Origin: Euryarchaeota archaeon SM23-78 | GTDB lineage: Archaea; Nanobdellota; Nanobdellia; Woesearchaeales; SM23-78 | Length of the DNA: 46,500 nt | Direction: 5' to 3' | NCBI GenBank assembly: GCA_001595785.1 | Contig: LSSJ01000041.1 | Location: forward strand, 1-46,500 | Shown here: piece by piece, positions 39,567 through 46,500 of the stretch | Layout: each line of letters opens with the position of its first letter | Position numbering within the stretch: position 1 is the first letter of the stretch | Made by a program: the position numbers and the translations under genes | Notes under the pieces: generated by a model | Told to the model about the DNA's origin: nothing | The model's database searches: none | Seen by the model: only the letters and a program-made list of their open reading frames with translations

Positions 39567-40268
39567 TTAATTCTTAATAATCTGGCCATAAACCCCTTCT
39601 TCACCAAGCTTTAAGCCTTGCTTATTAAAATAATTCACAATATTCTTGACATCTCTTTTCAGAAATTCCTGGGCTTCTGGGTGCTGAGTAATGGTTGCTT
39701 GGCTCCAATCAATGAATACTGGCTCTTGTTCAAAGTTAAGAATATTAAACTCTGATAAATCAGCATGTACCAGGCCTGCTTTGTAAATCTTCTTAATGTT
39801 ATCTATTATCTTTGCAAAGAACTTCTCAGCACTCGTAGGAGGAGAGTCTTTTAATAGAGGCGCTGGTTCTTGTCTGCCAATAAACTCCATGAGCAATACA
39901 TTGTCTTTGACTGCAATAGGTGTAGGCACTCTTATAACTTCTCTTGCTTTTAACAAATTCCTATACTCTCTCTGCACCCATGAGAAGATAACTAGTCTTC
40001 TCCTTTTCTTCATACCAGCAAACCTAGGGTCAGGAGCAATATATGTATACATTTTATTAAAATTACAGTTCTCAACCCGATAGATTTTTACAATGAGCCT
40101 TTGCTTGCCTTTAAGCGCTGTAAACACATTTGCTTCCTTGCCAAGAGCAATAGGGCTTTCCAAGCCATCAAAATGGCTCTGGCTTTGAAGCTTGACAAGA
40201 TTCAGGATAGTAGCACTATCAAATACGTTCTTATAAACCTTCCATTCTTCCTTGGTTTTTTTGGGCAT
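39567..40268 (-). CDS. rio1: RIO1-family serine/threonine kinase
   Basis: A 233-residue RIO1 kinase. The nucleotide loop SPIALGKEANVFTAL lacks the usual Gly-rich loop, as in all RIO kinases; LIVKIYR supplies K61; catalytic loop VHADLSEFNIL (D170, N175) and metal loop VFIDWSQA (D187) are intact. The flexible YTYIAPDPRF region is typical of RIO1. RIO1 acts late in small-subunit maturation with Nob1 and Pno1. It is monocistronic, with the KH protein gene (36495) a few genes away. Confidence 0.93.
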   Translation of the reverse strand: MPKKTKEEWKVYKNVFDSATILNLVKLQSQSHFDGLESPIALGKEANVFTALKGKQRLIVKIYRVENCNFNKMYTYIAPDPRFAGMKKRRRLVIFSWVQREYRNLLKAREVIRVPTPIAVKDNVLLMEFIGRQEPAPLLKDSPPTSAEKFFAKIIDNIKKIYKAGLVHADLSEFNILNFEQEPVFIDWSQATITQHPEAQEFLKRDVKNIVNYFNKQGLKLGEEGVYGQIIKN

Positions 40269-40315
40269 AAAAAGTAGAAGGATTTAAGAGTTTAAAAAAT
40301 GTGTGCTTGAGATAG

Positions 40316-40609
40316 CTAGTCTTCTTTTTCTGATGGTTTAAGATATTGTCTTATAGTTTCTGTTAAAAAATCTATTTTCAAAGCTTTTTGGTTGTGAGCT
40401 TTTTCTAATTTAGCGTATATCTTATTAATAACTTCAGGCGAACATTTTTCAGAAGTAATATCCATAACGACGTCCTGCTCTTTACGGGTAGTACCAAAAC
40501 AGACTATTCTTATATCTGGACCCCAATCTTCGCCGCGTTCATATATAATAAGTCCTGGCATATCAATTATTTTAAGTGCATGAGATTGAGGAACATATTG
40601 ATTATTCAT
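40316..40609 (-). CDS. Hypothetical small protein
   Basis: A 97-residue soluble protein without a recognised family. The first 50 residues look beta-rich (HALKIIDMPGLIIYERGEDW; IRIVCFGTTRK) with acidic segments, and the last 40 residues are helical. It lies between dnaG and rio1 in the same direction but with 79 bp to dnaG on one side and 48 bp to rio1 on the other. Upstream on the reverse strand ATTTATATAC at 40633-40642 is a suitable TATA box. Confidence 0.55.
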   Translation of the reverse strand: MNNQYVPQSHALKIIDMPGLIIYERGEDWGPDIRIVCFGTTRKEQDVVMDITSEKCSPEVINKIYAKLEKAHNQKALKIDFLTETIRQYLKPSEKED

Positions 40610-40687
40610 TTCAGAATGAGGAAAACTAACATGTATATAAATCTTTAGTTAAATTTAATAAAAGAATAAGAATAAAAATAAATAATT

Positions 40688-41932
40688 TTACAAATCATCA
40701 CTCGTTAATATAGCTAATCTGCCTGTTGACTTTACCTTGGAGTCCATGGCTACTAGGAAGCTTACATAGGCTCTTTCTGCTGTCATTAAGATGTCTTTGT
40801 CTATTACTCCGTCAAACACAACAGCATAGATGCCTGATTTCAGGCTTTTAATGGTTCCTTGTAATTCTGATAATGGAACCTTGCCTAATATATTCAGTTT
40901 TTGATCCAAGATGTATGCTCCTCTTGTTCCTATTAAGTCTTCCAGCATTTCTCCAAAGGCTTCTTTTTCTCTTGCACTGGGTGTTTTTGGCTTACCAGGA
41001 GGTGGTGCCCTTGGAGGCGGTGAAGGTCTTCTGTCCCTATAATTCCTTGAATCTCTTGCTGGGCCTCTCTTTTCAATAGGTTTCCCACGCTTTTCCTCTA
41101 CTTGTATCTCTGTCTTGGCTTGTTCAAAAGCAACCCTGTTCCTGATTGCTTTATGGATTTCTTTCTTGGTAAGCTCTTCTACTTCTTTACCATCAGGAGC
41201 CTTGGTCGCAAAGTCTAACTCTGCTACTCCACCCAACTCTTTGATTATTAAGTCTCCTCCTCTGTCACCATCCACAAAGGCTGTCATTGTCTTCTTCTTG
41301 CTGAGCTCAATAATGGTTTCTGGCACATTGGTGCCGTTCATGGCTATAACATTCTTAAACCCATGCTTAAGCAGGTTCAGAACATCTGCTCTGCCTTCTA
41401 CTACTATGATCTCATCACTCTCATCAACTGCTGGTCCTGCTGGCAGTCTTTCCTTACCATACTCCTGTATCTCCATTACCCTAACAGCATAAGCTACTTC
41501 ATCTGCTAGTTCTTGGCTATCAGGCATTACTGATTCTATCAGGTTTTTTAAGAGTTCTTTTGCTCTGTCAATCACAAACTGTCTCTTAGATACTCTTACA
41601 TCTTCTATGTTATTCACTTTTATCTTTGCATTGCAAGGTCCTATTCTCTGGATTATCTCCAAGCTTGCAGCCACTATGCTTGTCTCTGCTTTGTCTAAAG
41701 AACTAGGAATAATTATGGTTCCATTGGATTTTCCTCCTTTGGTCTCAACACTCACTTCTATTCTTCCTATTCTCCCGCTTCTCTGCAGTTCTCTTAGCTC
41801 TAAATCACTTCCTAACAAGCCTTCTGTTTGTCCGAAGATGGCTCCTATCACATCAGGCCTGTCTACTACTCCATCAATATTTATCTCAGCATGAACAATA
41901 TATTTTGCTGATACTTGTGCTATCTTTGCCAT
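40688..41932 (-). CDS. dnaG: Archaeal DnaG-type primase
   Basis: A 414-residue archaeal DnaG. TOPRIM motif EIIVVEGRADVLNLL (E179) and FVDGDRGGD (D221, D223) are present, preceded by the archaeal N-domain (YIVHAEINIDGVVDRPDVIGAIFGQTEGLLG). The linker 275-330 is rich in Arg and Pro. In archaea it is associated with the exosome and RNA processing as well as priming. AAAGGTGAT lies eight bases before ATG. The long leader region contains copy C of the bipartite repeat, 30 bp upstream. Confidence 0.95.
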   Translation of the reverse strand: MAKIAQVSAKYIVHAEINIDGVVDRPDVIGAIFGQTEGLLGSDLELRELQRSGRIGRIEVSVETKGGKSNGTIIIPSSLDKAETSIVAASLEIIQRIGPCNAKIKVNNIEDVRVSKRQFVIDRAKELLKNLIESVMPDSQELADEVAYAVRVMEIQEYGKERLPAGPAVDESDEIIVVEGRADVLNLLKHGFKNVIAMNGTNVPETIIELSKKKTMTAFVDGDRGGDLIIKELGGVAELDFATKAPDGKEVEELTKKEIHKAIRNRVAFEQAKTEIQVEEKRGKPIEKRGPARDSRNYRDRRPSPPPRAPPPGKPKTPSAREKEAFGEMLEDLIGTRGAYILDQKLNILGKVPLSELQGTIKSLKSGIYAVVFDGVIDKDILMTAERAYVSFLVAMDSKVKSTGRLAILTSDDL

Positions 41933-41961
41933 TTTTTATCACCTTTGATTATGATCGTTTT

Positions 41962-42044
41962 CCCTCGCGAACGTAGTGAGCGAGCAATAAATTTTAAATT
42001 TAAAATAAAATAATAATTCATTGGTGCTCAATCGCCGCACAGGC
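41962..42044 (-). repeat. Bipartite GC-rich repeat, copy C
   Basis: First box CCCTCGCGAAC, GTA, GTGAGCGAGC at 41962-41985; stem CTCGC/GTGAG keeps pairing through a G-U. A 35-nt AT spacer leads to the second box at 42021-42044, starting TTGGTGCTCAATCGCC, which matches copy A's second box in 16 of 24 positions. It lies in the leader or promoter-proximal region of dnaG. Confidence 0.65.
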
Positions 42045-42334
42045 TTATCTATCTCTTCTTTTTATTCTCTCTTCAGAAGGAGCTTGCTATTCTAGCATCT
42101 GCTAAAAGGAACTTATATATCCAGTTCTTGTTCCCCCTTATGATATTTATAAGCATGTGATACTAGCAAACAAATTTGCTCCCTCTAATTAAGAACAAGC
42201 ACTTAAAACCTTTTTCACTTCTCTTTTTTCTCTTTCCTTAAATAAAAAAAATCCTTCTTATCTTTCAAATATTTTGATTAAATGAAATGATAATGATAAT
42301 AAGGCTTTTGTGCCGTTCTTTTCTATCGTTGTGT

Positions 42335-42384
42335 CAAAAACCGTTTTTGGTTTTTGATGCTCAAAATTTCGTTTTGAAATTTTG
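42335..42384 (+). repeat. Two adjacent hairpins
   Basis: CAAAAACC, loop GTTTTT, GGTTTTTG (42335-42356), then CAAAATTTC, loop GTTTT, GAAATTTTG (42362-42384). They share the CAAAA.../...TTTTG form of the array at 16563-16776, with unrelated stem sequences. They are not next to a gene end, so simple termination does not explain them. Confidence 0.6.
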
Positions 42385-42574
42385 TTGGTTGAACATAATA
42401 TATAACATTGTAGCCCAACACTAACTCACAATGCTCATTGCCGTGAGCTTGTGCGCTTAGGCTCGCATGAGCAACTCTGTGCCGGGCCTTAAGACATGGG
42501 AATGATTTAGGGTTTTTAAAGCTTTGGGTTTTGGGTTTTTAGACGAGAGAGTCCCTTAATACAGCTAAATTTGT

Positions 42575-42610
42575 CACTTTTAAGTGGTTAAAAAGCGAAA
42601 GATTTATAAA
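42575..42610 (+). promoter_or_regulatory. Promoter with shared upstream element (for 42656)
   Basis: The region reads CACTTTTAAGTGGT, then AAAAAGCGAAAGATTTATAAA. CACTT/AAGTG is an inverted repeat with a two-base spacer. TTTATAAA at 42603-42610 is the TATA box. Nearly the same 36 bp occurs before the gene at 45845. The resemblance covers the TATA box and about 25 bp upstream. Confidence 0.6.
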
Positions 42611-42655
42611 CGGCAGACTCAATACAAACAAAATACATAATTAAGAGGCATCATA

Positions 42656-43042
42656 ATGACCAGCAAAACTGCCAAGCAAAGAATCGCAAGAAACTATTAC
42701 AGATATCAAAAAGGCATATTTGACCCTATACCAGCTCCTAACCCACTCACAGAGCTTATTGAAACAAGAACAGAGCCAATAAAGGTATTGGTGAATGTTC
42801 CAGCTGAGTATAACAAGGGCTTAGTACCTCAGAAAGGAAATGGCAAAGGCAATGGAAAAAGCAATGGAAACAGTATTTCTAAGAACGGAGCTGGCAATTA
42901 CCAGCACGGATTTACTAATCACAATCACAAACAAAGAATGATCAGAGATGTTTTCTCATTCTGGACTGATTTAAAAGAAAAAAGATGGAATAAAAGCAGA
43001 ATTGACTATAAGAGGCAAAAACCTTCTTATAGGATAAAATAA
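42656..43042 (+). CDS. Hypothetical Asn/Gly/Lys-rich protein
   Basis: A 128-residue basic protein with a low-complexity centre of GNGK-type repeats (residues about 61-80), flanked by charged helical ends. No family recognised. AGAGGC precedes ATG 42656 by about nine bases. The stop is followed by the zinc-peptidase gene after six bases, so the pair is an operon, driven by the promoter at 42575-42610. Confidence 0.55.
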   Translation: MTSKTAKQRIARNYYRYQKGIFDPIPAPNPLTELIETRTEPIKVLVNVPAEYNKGLVPQKGNGKGNGKSNGNSISKNGAGNYQHGFTNHNHKQRMIRDVFSFWTDLKEKRWNKSRIDYKRQKPSYRIK

Positions 43043-43048
43043 GAAAAA

Positions 43049-43993
43049 ATGAATAAGCAATATCTTTCAAAACTAAAGAACCCAAATATGAGAAAATTGC
43101 TCTTAGATAAAGAAAATATTCCTGTACTGGAAACTCTATTAGAACAAGCAAACCAAGAATATGAGCCAATTAAAGCCCTAAAGGAAAGTAAAAAACTAGA
43201 CTTTGGCAAAAAACTAAGTAAAGAAGAATTAAAAGAGACATTTACACAAGTTAGAAATAAAGTTGATGCATTTCTAGGAGTAAGTGATATAGAACCGCCT
43301 AAATGCAGTTATTATAGCTTATTTAGACCAGGGATTACCACAACCCCTGTATTACTTAGTTATATATTTTCATCAGCCAGGTATATTGCTAGCATCTCTT
43401 CCTCAATGGGTCTCATTGATGTTCCATTTATGAATGTTGAATCATCCACAAGTGCACTGGAAGCAGGTGTAACGCTTAGTCTGACAGTTATTTTCCATGA
43501 TATGTTTAGAAAAGACACATATATCCCATTATTTGGGGGTCTGGTTAGCTTGGCAAAAAACAAGAGATGCAACCTAATCCCTTCAGCAGGACATGAATAT
43601 ACTCATCATGTACAAAAAAATCATATAAAAAGAGAAATCTTAGACAATATTAAAAGAACATTTTCCATGTTTGATGAGGGACATGCCAGGGGAGTGCAAG
43701 AATATTTAGCCAGAACCTATGCTGAAAAAGAAGACAATCCAGCATTTTTATATGATACTTTGGATACTAAGGTTGGAGAATTAAAAAGAACCTATAAATG
43801 GATATGTAAAAAACTAGGAGTGCAAAAAAGAGAAAGTCTGCTTAAAACAAAAAGTTCAAGAGATGGTAGTAAAAGGATTAGTAAACCTTCCAAACACGCA
43901 CTAGGCAATACTTTTTTCTCTATATATGAAGCTAAACGCGGTCCTCAAATTTATGACAATATACTTCATGGTACTTTTCAATTTTCTAGATAA
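43049..43993 (+). CDS. Putative zinc metallopeptidase
   Basis: A 314-residue protein with a zinc-peptidase-like helix: HEYTHH at 182-187 (HExxH, H182 E183 H186) followed 24 residues later by DEGHARGVQEYLAR (E210 and E218 candidates for the third ligand). The first 80 residues are charged and helical, and 95-118 is weakly hydrophobic, possibly membrane-associated. I do not recognise a named family. It is encoded after the Asn/Gly/Lys-rich gene in one operon. Convergent with the ClpX-like gene, whose proximity suggests a role in protein turnover; that is only contextual. Confidence 0.65.
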   Translation: MNKQYLSKLKNPNMRKLLLDKENIPVLETLLEQANQEYEPIKALKESKKLDFGKKLSKEELKETFTQVRNKVDAFLGVSDIEPPKCSYYSLFRPGITTTPVLLSYIFSSARYIASISSSMGLIDVPFMNVESSTSALEAGVTLSLTVIFHDMFRKDTYIPLFGGLVSLAKNKRCNLIPSAGHEYTHHVQKNHIKREILDNIKRTFSMFDEGHARGVQEYLARTYAEKEDNPAFLYDTLDTKVGELKRTYKWICKKLGVQKRESLLKTKSSRDGSKRISKPSKHALGNTFFSIYEAKRGPQIYDNILHGTFQFSR

Positions 43994-44008
43994 ATAAGAA
44001 AAAATCAT

Positions 44009-45736
44009 TCACTTGTACTCATCAAGAATTTCTCTTACTAATTTACCATTAATATTAATAGTATTATCCCCTGCTCTTTTGGTAAATGCTTTTGGGCTGT
44101 AAATAATATGTGAGAAAACCTTGCCAGCTAGAGTGTTGAGAGCTCTGGCGCCTGTTTTAACAGGACATCTCTTGGCAATAGCATAAGGAACATCATTTGC
44201 AACAACCACACCATATCCTCTCTTTCGCAAAACATTCATATATTTCTCAAAGGTGTTGTTCTTTGCAGTTTTAATTATCTGAATCAATTCTTTCACATTG
44301 AGGTTATGGAAGGGTGCAAGTACAGGTATTCTTCCTACTAATTCAGGCATTAACCCATATTTAACCAAATCATCAGGCTCTGCTTTTACCAAATATTGGT
44401 ACTCGTCTGGTCTTTGCTTTTTCTTTCCCTCAGATGATTGAGCATGATTTGGTTTCTTTTTTCCCTTCTCCAGCCTCTCTTTAATTACTTCAGCTAGTGG
44501 TTCCTGGTAATCTCCTAATCCTTGGAATGCTCCTGCAAATGCAAATAGTATGTTTTTTGTGTTCAAGGTTGTCTGGATTTTCATGCTTGCCTCAGTAATA
44601 TCAGTGACTCCAACCTCTGCTTCTTCGAGCCAGCCAATGAGTTCGGTCTGTAACCCAACATCCATGTCAGAACCACCACCCATAAAAACATCAGTGCATA
44701 ATTTGTCAAGCTCATCAAGGAATACAACTGCATACGGGGCTGGATCCATGGTTTTCTGCCGAACATATTGGAAAATTGATGCCAAATTCTCGCCTTTGAT
44801 TCCTGTTGTTGATTTTCCTGTAAGTTTGCTTTGAATAAATGGAAGGTGAGCTTTTTTTGCAAGTAATGACAGCATATATGTCTTTCCAACACCTGATGGT
44901 CCTAGGAGCAGTATGTTATCCTTGGGCAGGCTGTCATCTTGGGTCATAACCCTTAACATGTAGTTTGAGAATCCAACTGCCACTGCTTTCTTGGCTTCGT
45001 GCTGACCAATCACATATTCATCAAGATAATCAACTATGGATTCTGGTACGAGCCAGTCGAATATTTTTTCCTTGGTTATAATCTCTATTCCTAAGCCTTC
45101 TGGAACTTGAAGATAACTATCTTTTATCTTTATCTCTGCCTGGGTAAATGACCTTACTGTATCTGTCACCAAACTTATATCTTGAGCTCCTTCTTTTGTC
45201 AGACGGAAATCAACTACGGTGAAACTCCCGTCATCACTTTTTGTTAGTGCTCTGGCAAAGGTCTTTTTGTCTTGTTCATAAGTTATCATAAAAGGATGAT
45301 ACACACCAGAATCTCCTATTCCTAAGAAAGTAAAGGTTCTTTCCTTAGGAGATGCAGAGGTTGTTGCTTCTTTTTCAGAATATGTTTTCTGAACAAAAGG
45401 AGTTTCTACAAGAGGGATGTAAACAACATTGTCGCTTTGGAGTGCTCCTTCAGCGATTTGAAAATCAGGTGTGATATGATAGTATTTATCTTCAAACACA
45501 AAACCTATTTCTTTTTTTACAAGCTTTTTATCGAGCAGAAGGTCTGCGTGCACCTGGTTCCCCAGTAAAGTCTCAACTGGAAGTAAATAAGGGCTTTTTC
45601 TTACTTTCTCAAGCATTTCAGAGTCCTTAATCTTTTCAAACATATTAAACTTAATATTAGCTGACCAAGGGATTCCTTGTAGAATGTGTTCCAGCTGCAT
45701 CTGGACAGGCTCGTCTTTCTTTTTTTTATTTGGCAT
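44009..45736 (-). CDS. ClpX-like AAA+ ATPase with novel N-terminal domain
   Basis: A 575-residue protein. Residues 230-560 follow ClpX: LDEYVIGQHEAKKAVAVGF, Walker A GPSGVGKT (279-286), Walker B VVFLDELDK (D341, E342), sensor-1 region FAFAGAFQGL, PELVGRIPVLAPF and sensor-2 TGARAL (R531). The first 230 residues are a beta-rich domain I do not recognise and there is no N-terminal zinc-binding domain. The region between FQGL and PELVGR (about 405-465) is Lys-rich and lacks the IGF/IGL loop that docks ClpP. It thus probably works without ClpP, as an unfoldase, or with another protease. TATA at 45761-45768 is placed for a nearly leaderless start. Confidence 0.8.
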   Translation of the reverse strand: MPNKKKKDEPVQMQLEHILQGIPWSANIKFNMFEKIKDSEMLEKVRKSPYLLPVETLLGNQVHADLLLDKKLVKKEIGFVFEDKYYHITPDFQIAEGALQSDNVVYIPLVETPFVQKTYSEKEATTSASPKERTFTFLGIGDSGVYHPFMITYEQDKKTFARALTKSDDGSFTVVDFRLTKEGAQDISLVTDTVRSFTQAEIKIKDSYLQVPEGLGIEIITKEKIFDWLVPESIVDYLDEYVIGQHEAKKAVAVGFSNYMLRVMTQDDSLPKDNILLLGPSGVGKTYMLSLLAKKAHLPFIQSKLTGKSTTGIKGENLASIFQYVRQKTMDPAPYAVVFLDELDKLCTDVFMGGGSDMDVGLQTELIGWLEEAEVGVTDITEASMKIQTTLNTKNILFAFAGAFQGLGDYQEPLAEVIKERLEKGKKKPNHAQSSEGKKKQRPDEYQYLVKAEPDDLVKYGLMPELVGRIPVLAPFHNLNVKELIQIIKTAKNNTFEKYMNVLRKRGYGVVVANDVPYAIAKRCPVKTGARALNTLAGKVFSHIIYSPKAFTKRAGDNTININGKLVREILDEYK

Positions 45737-45760
45737 GATGACTTATTGAAGAAAGACCTA

Positions 45761-45768
45761 TTTATAAA
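45761..45768 (-). promoter_or_regulatory. TATA box of the ClpX-like gene
   Basis: On the reverse strand CGAAAACTTTATAAATAG: BRE-like GAAAAC followed by TTTATAAA, centred near 45764.5 and giving a start point two bases before ATG 45736. Divergent from the promoter at 45786-45822. Confidence 0.55.
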
Positions 45769-45785
45769 GTTTTCGATTTAATAAC

Positions 45786-45822
45786 TACTTTTAGGTGGTG
45801 AAAAAAGCAAAAGATTTATAAA
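45786..45822 (+). promoter_or_regulatory. Promoter with shared upstream element (for 45845)
   Basis: Begins TACTTTTAGGTGGT and continues AAAAAAGCAAAAGATTTATAAA. It matches 42575-42610 in all but a few positions plus one inserted A. TTTATAAA at 45815-45822 is 26 bp before ATG 45845, so the gene is leaderless. Confidence 0.6.
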
Positions 45823-45844
45823 GGAAAAAATTGTAACACTTCAA

Positions 45845-46432
45845 ATGCCTGATACAACAAAAGCTTCTATAAACCAGAACCTTGAAAAACAAATGAAAAC
45901 AGATAGGTGGATAAACACAGCAATGCATATACCTCTAGCTGCACAGATACTTCTTCCACTAGGTGAAATGCTAACTAAATATCAGAATAGTGCTGTTGCA
46001 AAATCATTTTTTAGTGAAAATGACATGATGCCTTTAACTCCAAGAGCATTAATTGGATTAGGAATAGCAGCTCTGGGAACATATCTAAAAGCAGCAAATG
46101 ATTTCAAAATAAGAGAAATAGCAGAAACCAATGAAAAAAAGATGATGAACACAGAAGCCTATACAATCATCAGGCACCCCTGTTATGCCTCAATGAGAAT
46201 CATGGGAGCAGGATTCCTGGTCATGTGGCCCACATGGTACACAGCGTTCGCCTATACAGCGTTTTTTGGAATCACTGAATACCTAGCAAGAAGAGAAGAA
46301 AAAACCTGTTTGTTAAAATTTGGAGAACAATATATAAACTACATGGAAAAAACTCCAAGATGGATCCCAAAGAGTCTTACAAAACCTATTAAAAACCTCT
46401 TCTCTATGTTGAAAATTTATGTGAGTAAATAA
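45845..46432 (+). CDS. ICMT/PEMT-like membrane methyltransferase
   Basis: A 195-residue protein with about four hydrophobic segments. The C-terminal half carries the isoprenylcysteine carboxyl methyltransferase/phospholipid methyltransferase signature: IIRHPCYASMRIMGAGF (RHPxY), EYLARREEKTCLLKFGEQYINYMEKTPRWIPK (E, FG, Y..Y, TPRW). These enzymes transfer a methyl group from SAM to prenyl-cysteine or lipids at the membrane. The archaeal substrate is unknown. Leaderless start. The remaining 68 bases of the window hold no feature I can identify. Confidence 0.8.
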   Translation: MPDTTKASINQNLEKQMKTDRWINTAMHIPLAAQILLPLGEMLTKYQNSAVAKSFFSENDMMPLTPRALIGLGIAALGTYLKAANDFKIREIAETNEKKMMNTEAYTIIRHPCYASMRIMGAGFLVMWPTWYTAFAYTAFFGITEYLARREEKTCLLKFGEQYINYMEKTPRWIPKSLTKPIKNLFSMLKIYVSK

Positions 46433-46500
46433 AAACAAATGAAACATAAAATAAAGAAATAATAAAAAAATCTATTTCTCACACCCTGTCAAAGCTGCTA

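Larger units (their letters stand above)
41933..42655. other. 723-bp gene-free region between dnaG and the next gene
   Basis: No open frame with protein character is seen on either strand. It holds repeat copy C (41962-42044), an inverted repeat around GGAACTTATATATCCAGTTC (42111-42130) that could be the dnaG TATA region, an A/T-rich stretch, two hairpins (42335-42384), a GC-richer block at about 42410-42500, and the promoter of the next gene at 42575-42610. The GC-rich block can form TGCTCAT/ATGAGCA with an inner GAGC/GCTC, a possible small RNA. I found no tRNA, SRP or RNase P signature. Confidence 0.5.

Noticed and set aside
1-46500. tRNA or rRNA genes
   Set aside because: I looked for T-loop and acceptor-stem patterns in the gaps and saw none; a covariance-model scan would be decisive.

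Overview
The window looks like a chromosomal stretch from an AT-rich archaeon. It carries both subunits of DNA topoisomerase VI, archaeal DnaG-type primase, aIF5A, ribosomal protein L40e, a Pno1/Dim2-like KH protein, a RIO1-type kinase and a TtuA/NcsA-like tRNA thiolase. Many genes have archaeal promoters: a purine-rich GAAAA-type BRE followed by TTTAWATA or TTTATAAA about 26 bp before the start codon. Small genes, many lineage-specific membrane proteins and almost no metabolic pathways suggest a DPANN-type lineage (Woesearchaeota/Pacearchaeota-like); that placement is inference. I see no rRNA, tRNA, CRISPR array, transposase or phage module.

Layout. 1-5000: surface-protein ends (one partial, one 5'-truncated remnant), lineage-specific small proteins, a possible archaeo-eukaryotic-primase-like protein, an acyltransferase and a cold-shock protein. 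5000-15000: accessory region with a structured repeat, small soluble proteins, a four-gene reverse-strand operon (membrane protein, zinc ribbon, VIT-like transporter, Mth938-like protein), a GIN-domain lipoprotein, an AN1/proline-rich membrane protein followed by a 30-residue membrane peptide, and a paralogue pair of which the second copy is broken. 15000-23500: a PD-(D/E)XK nuclease, aIF5A, an array of hairpins, L40e, a site-2 protease, an RSH-type HD protein, a SPOUT methyltransferase, MscS and CorA. 23500-31200: duplicated membrane/coiled-coil proteins, winged-helix proteins, an aminotransferase-cupin fusion, a PP-loop tRNA thiolase, an HD hydrolase, a protein with only the ATP-grasp half of PEP synthase, and a PfkB kinase. 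31200-42000: a reverse-strand information-processing block with two PHP proteins, top6A/top6B, KH protein, RIO1 and dnaG, interrupted by a ribbon-helix-helix/metallophosphoesterase fusion and a nucleotidyltransferase. 42000-46500: a 720-bp gene-free GC-richer stretch, then a putative zinc metallopeptidase, a ClpX-like AAA+ ATPase and an ICMT-like methyltransferase.

The least explained signals are non-coding. A 122-nt element occurs twice in opposite orientation (5093-5214 and 31182-31303), aligns without gaps at about 75% identity, and has an 11-bp terminal stem with one compensatory base-pair change. A second, bipartite GC-rich repeat sits just upstream of three reverse-strand genes, including top6A and dnaG. 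Clusters of hairpins with unrelated stem sequences lie after aIF5A and near 42350. Two promoters in the last 4 kb share a 36-bp sequence. Among proteins, the most unusual are the RHH-metallophosphoesterase fusion, the ClpX-like ATPase without zinc-binding domain or IGF loop, and the aminotransferase-cupin fusion.
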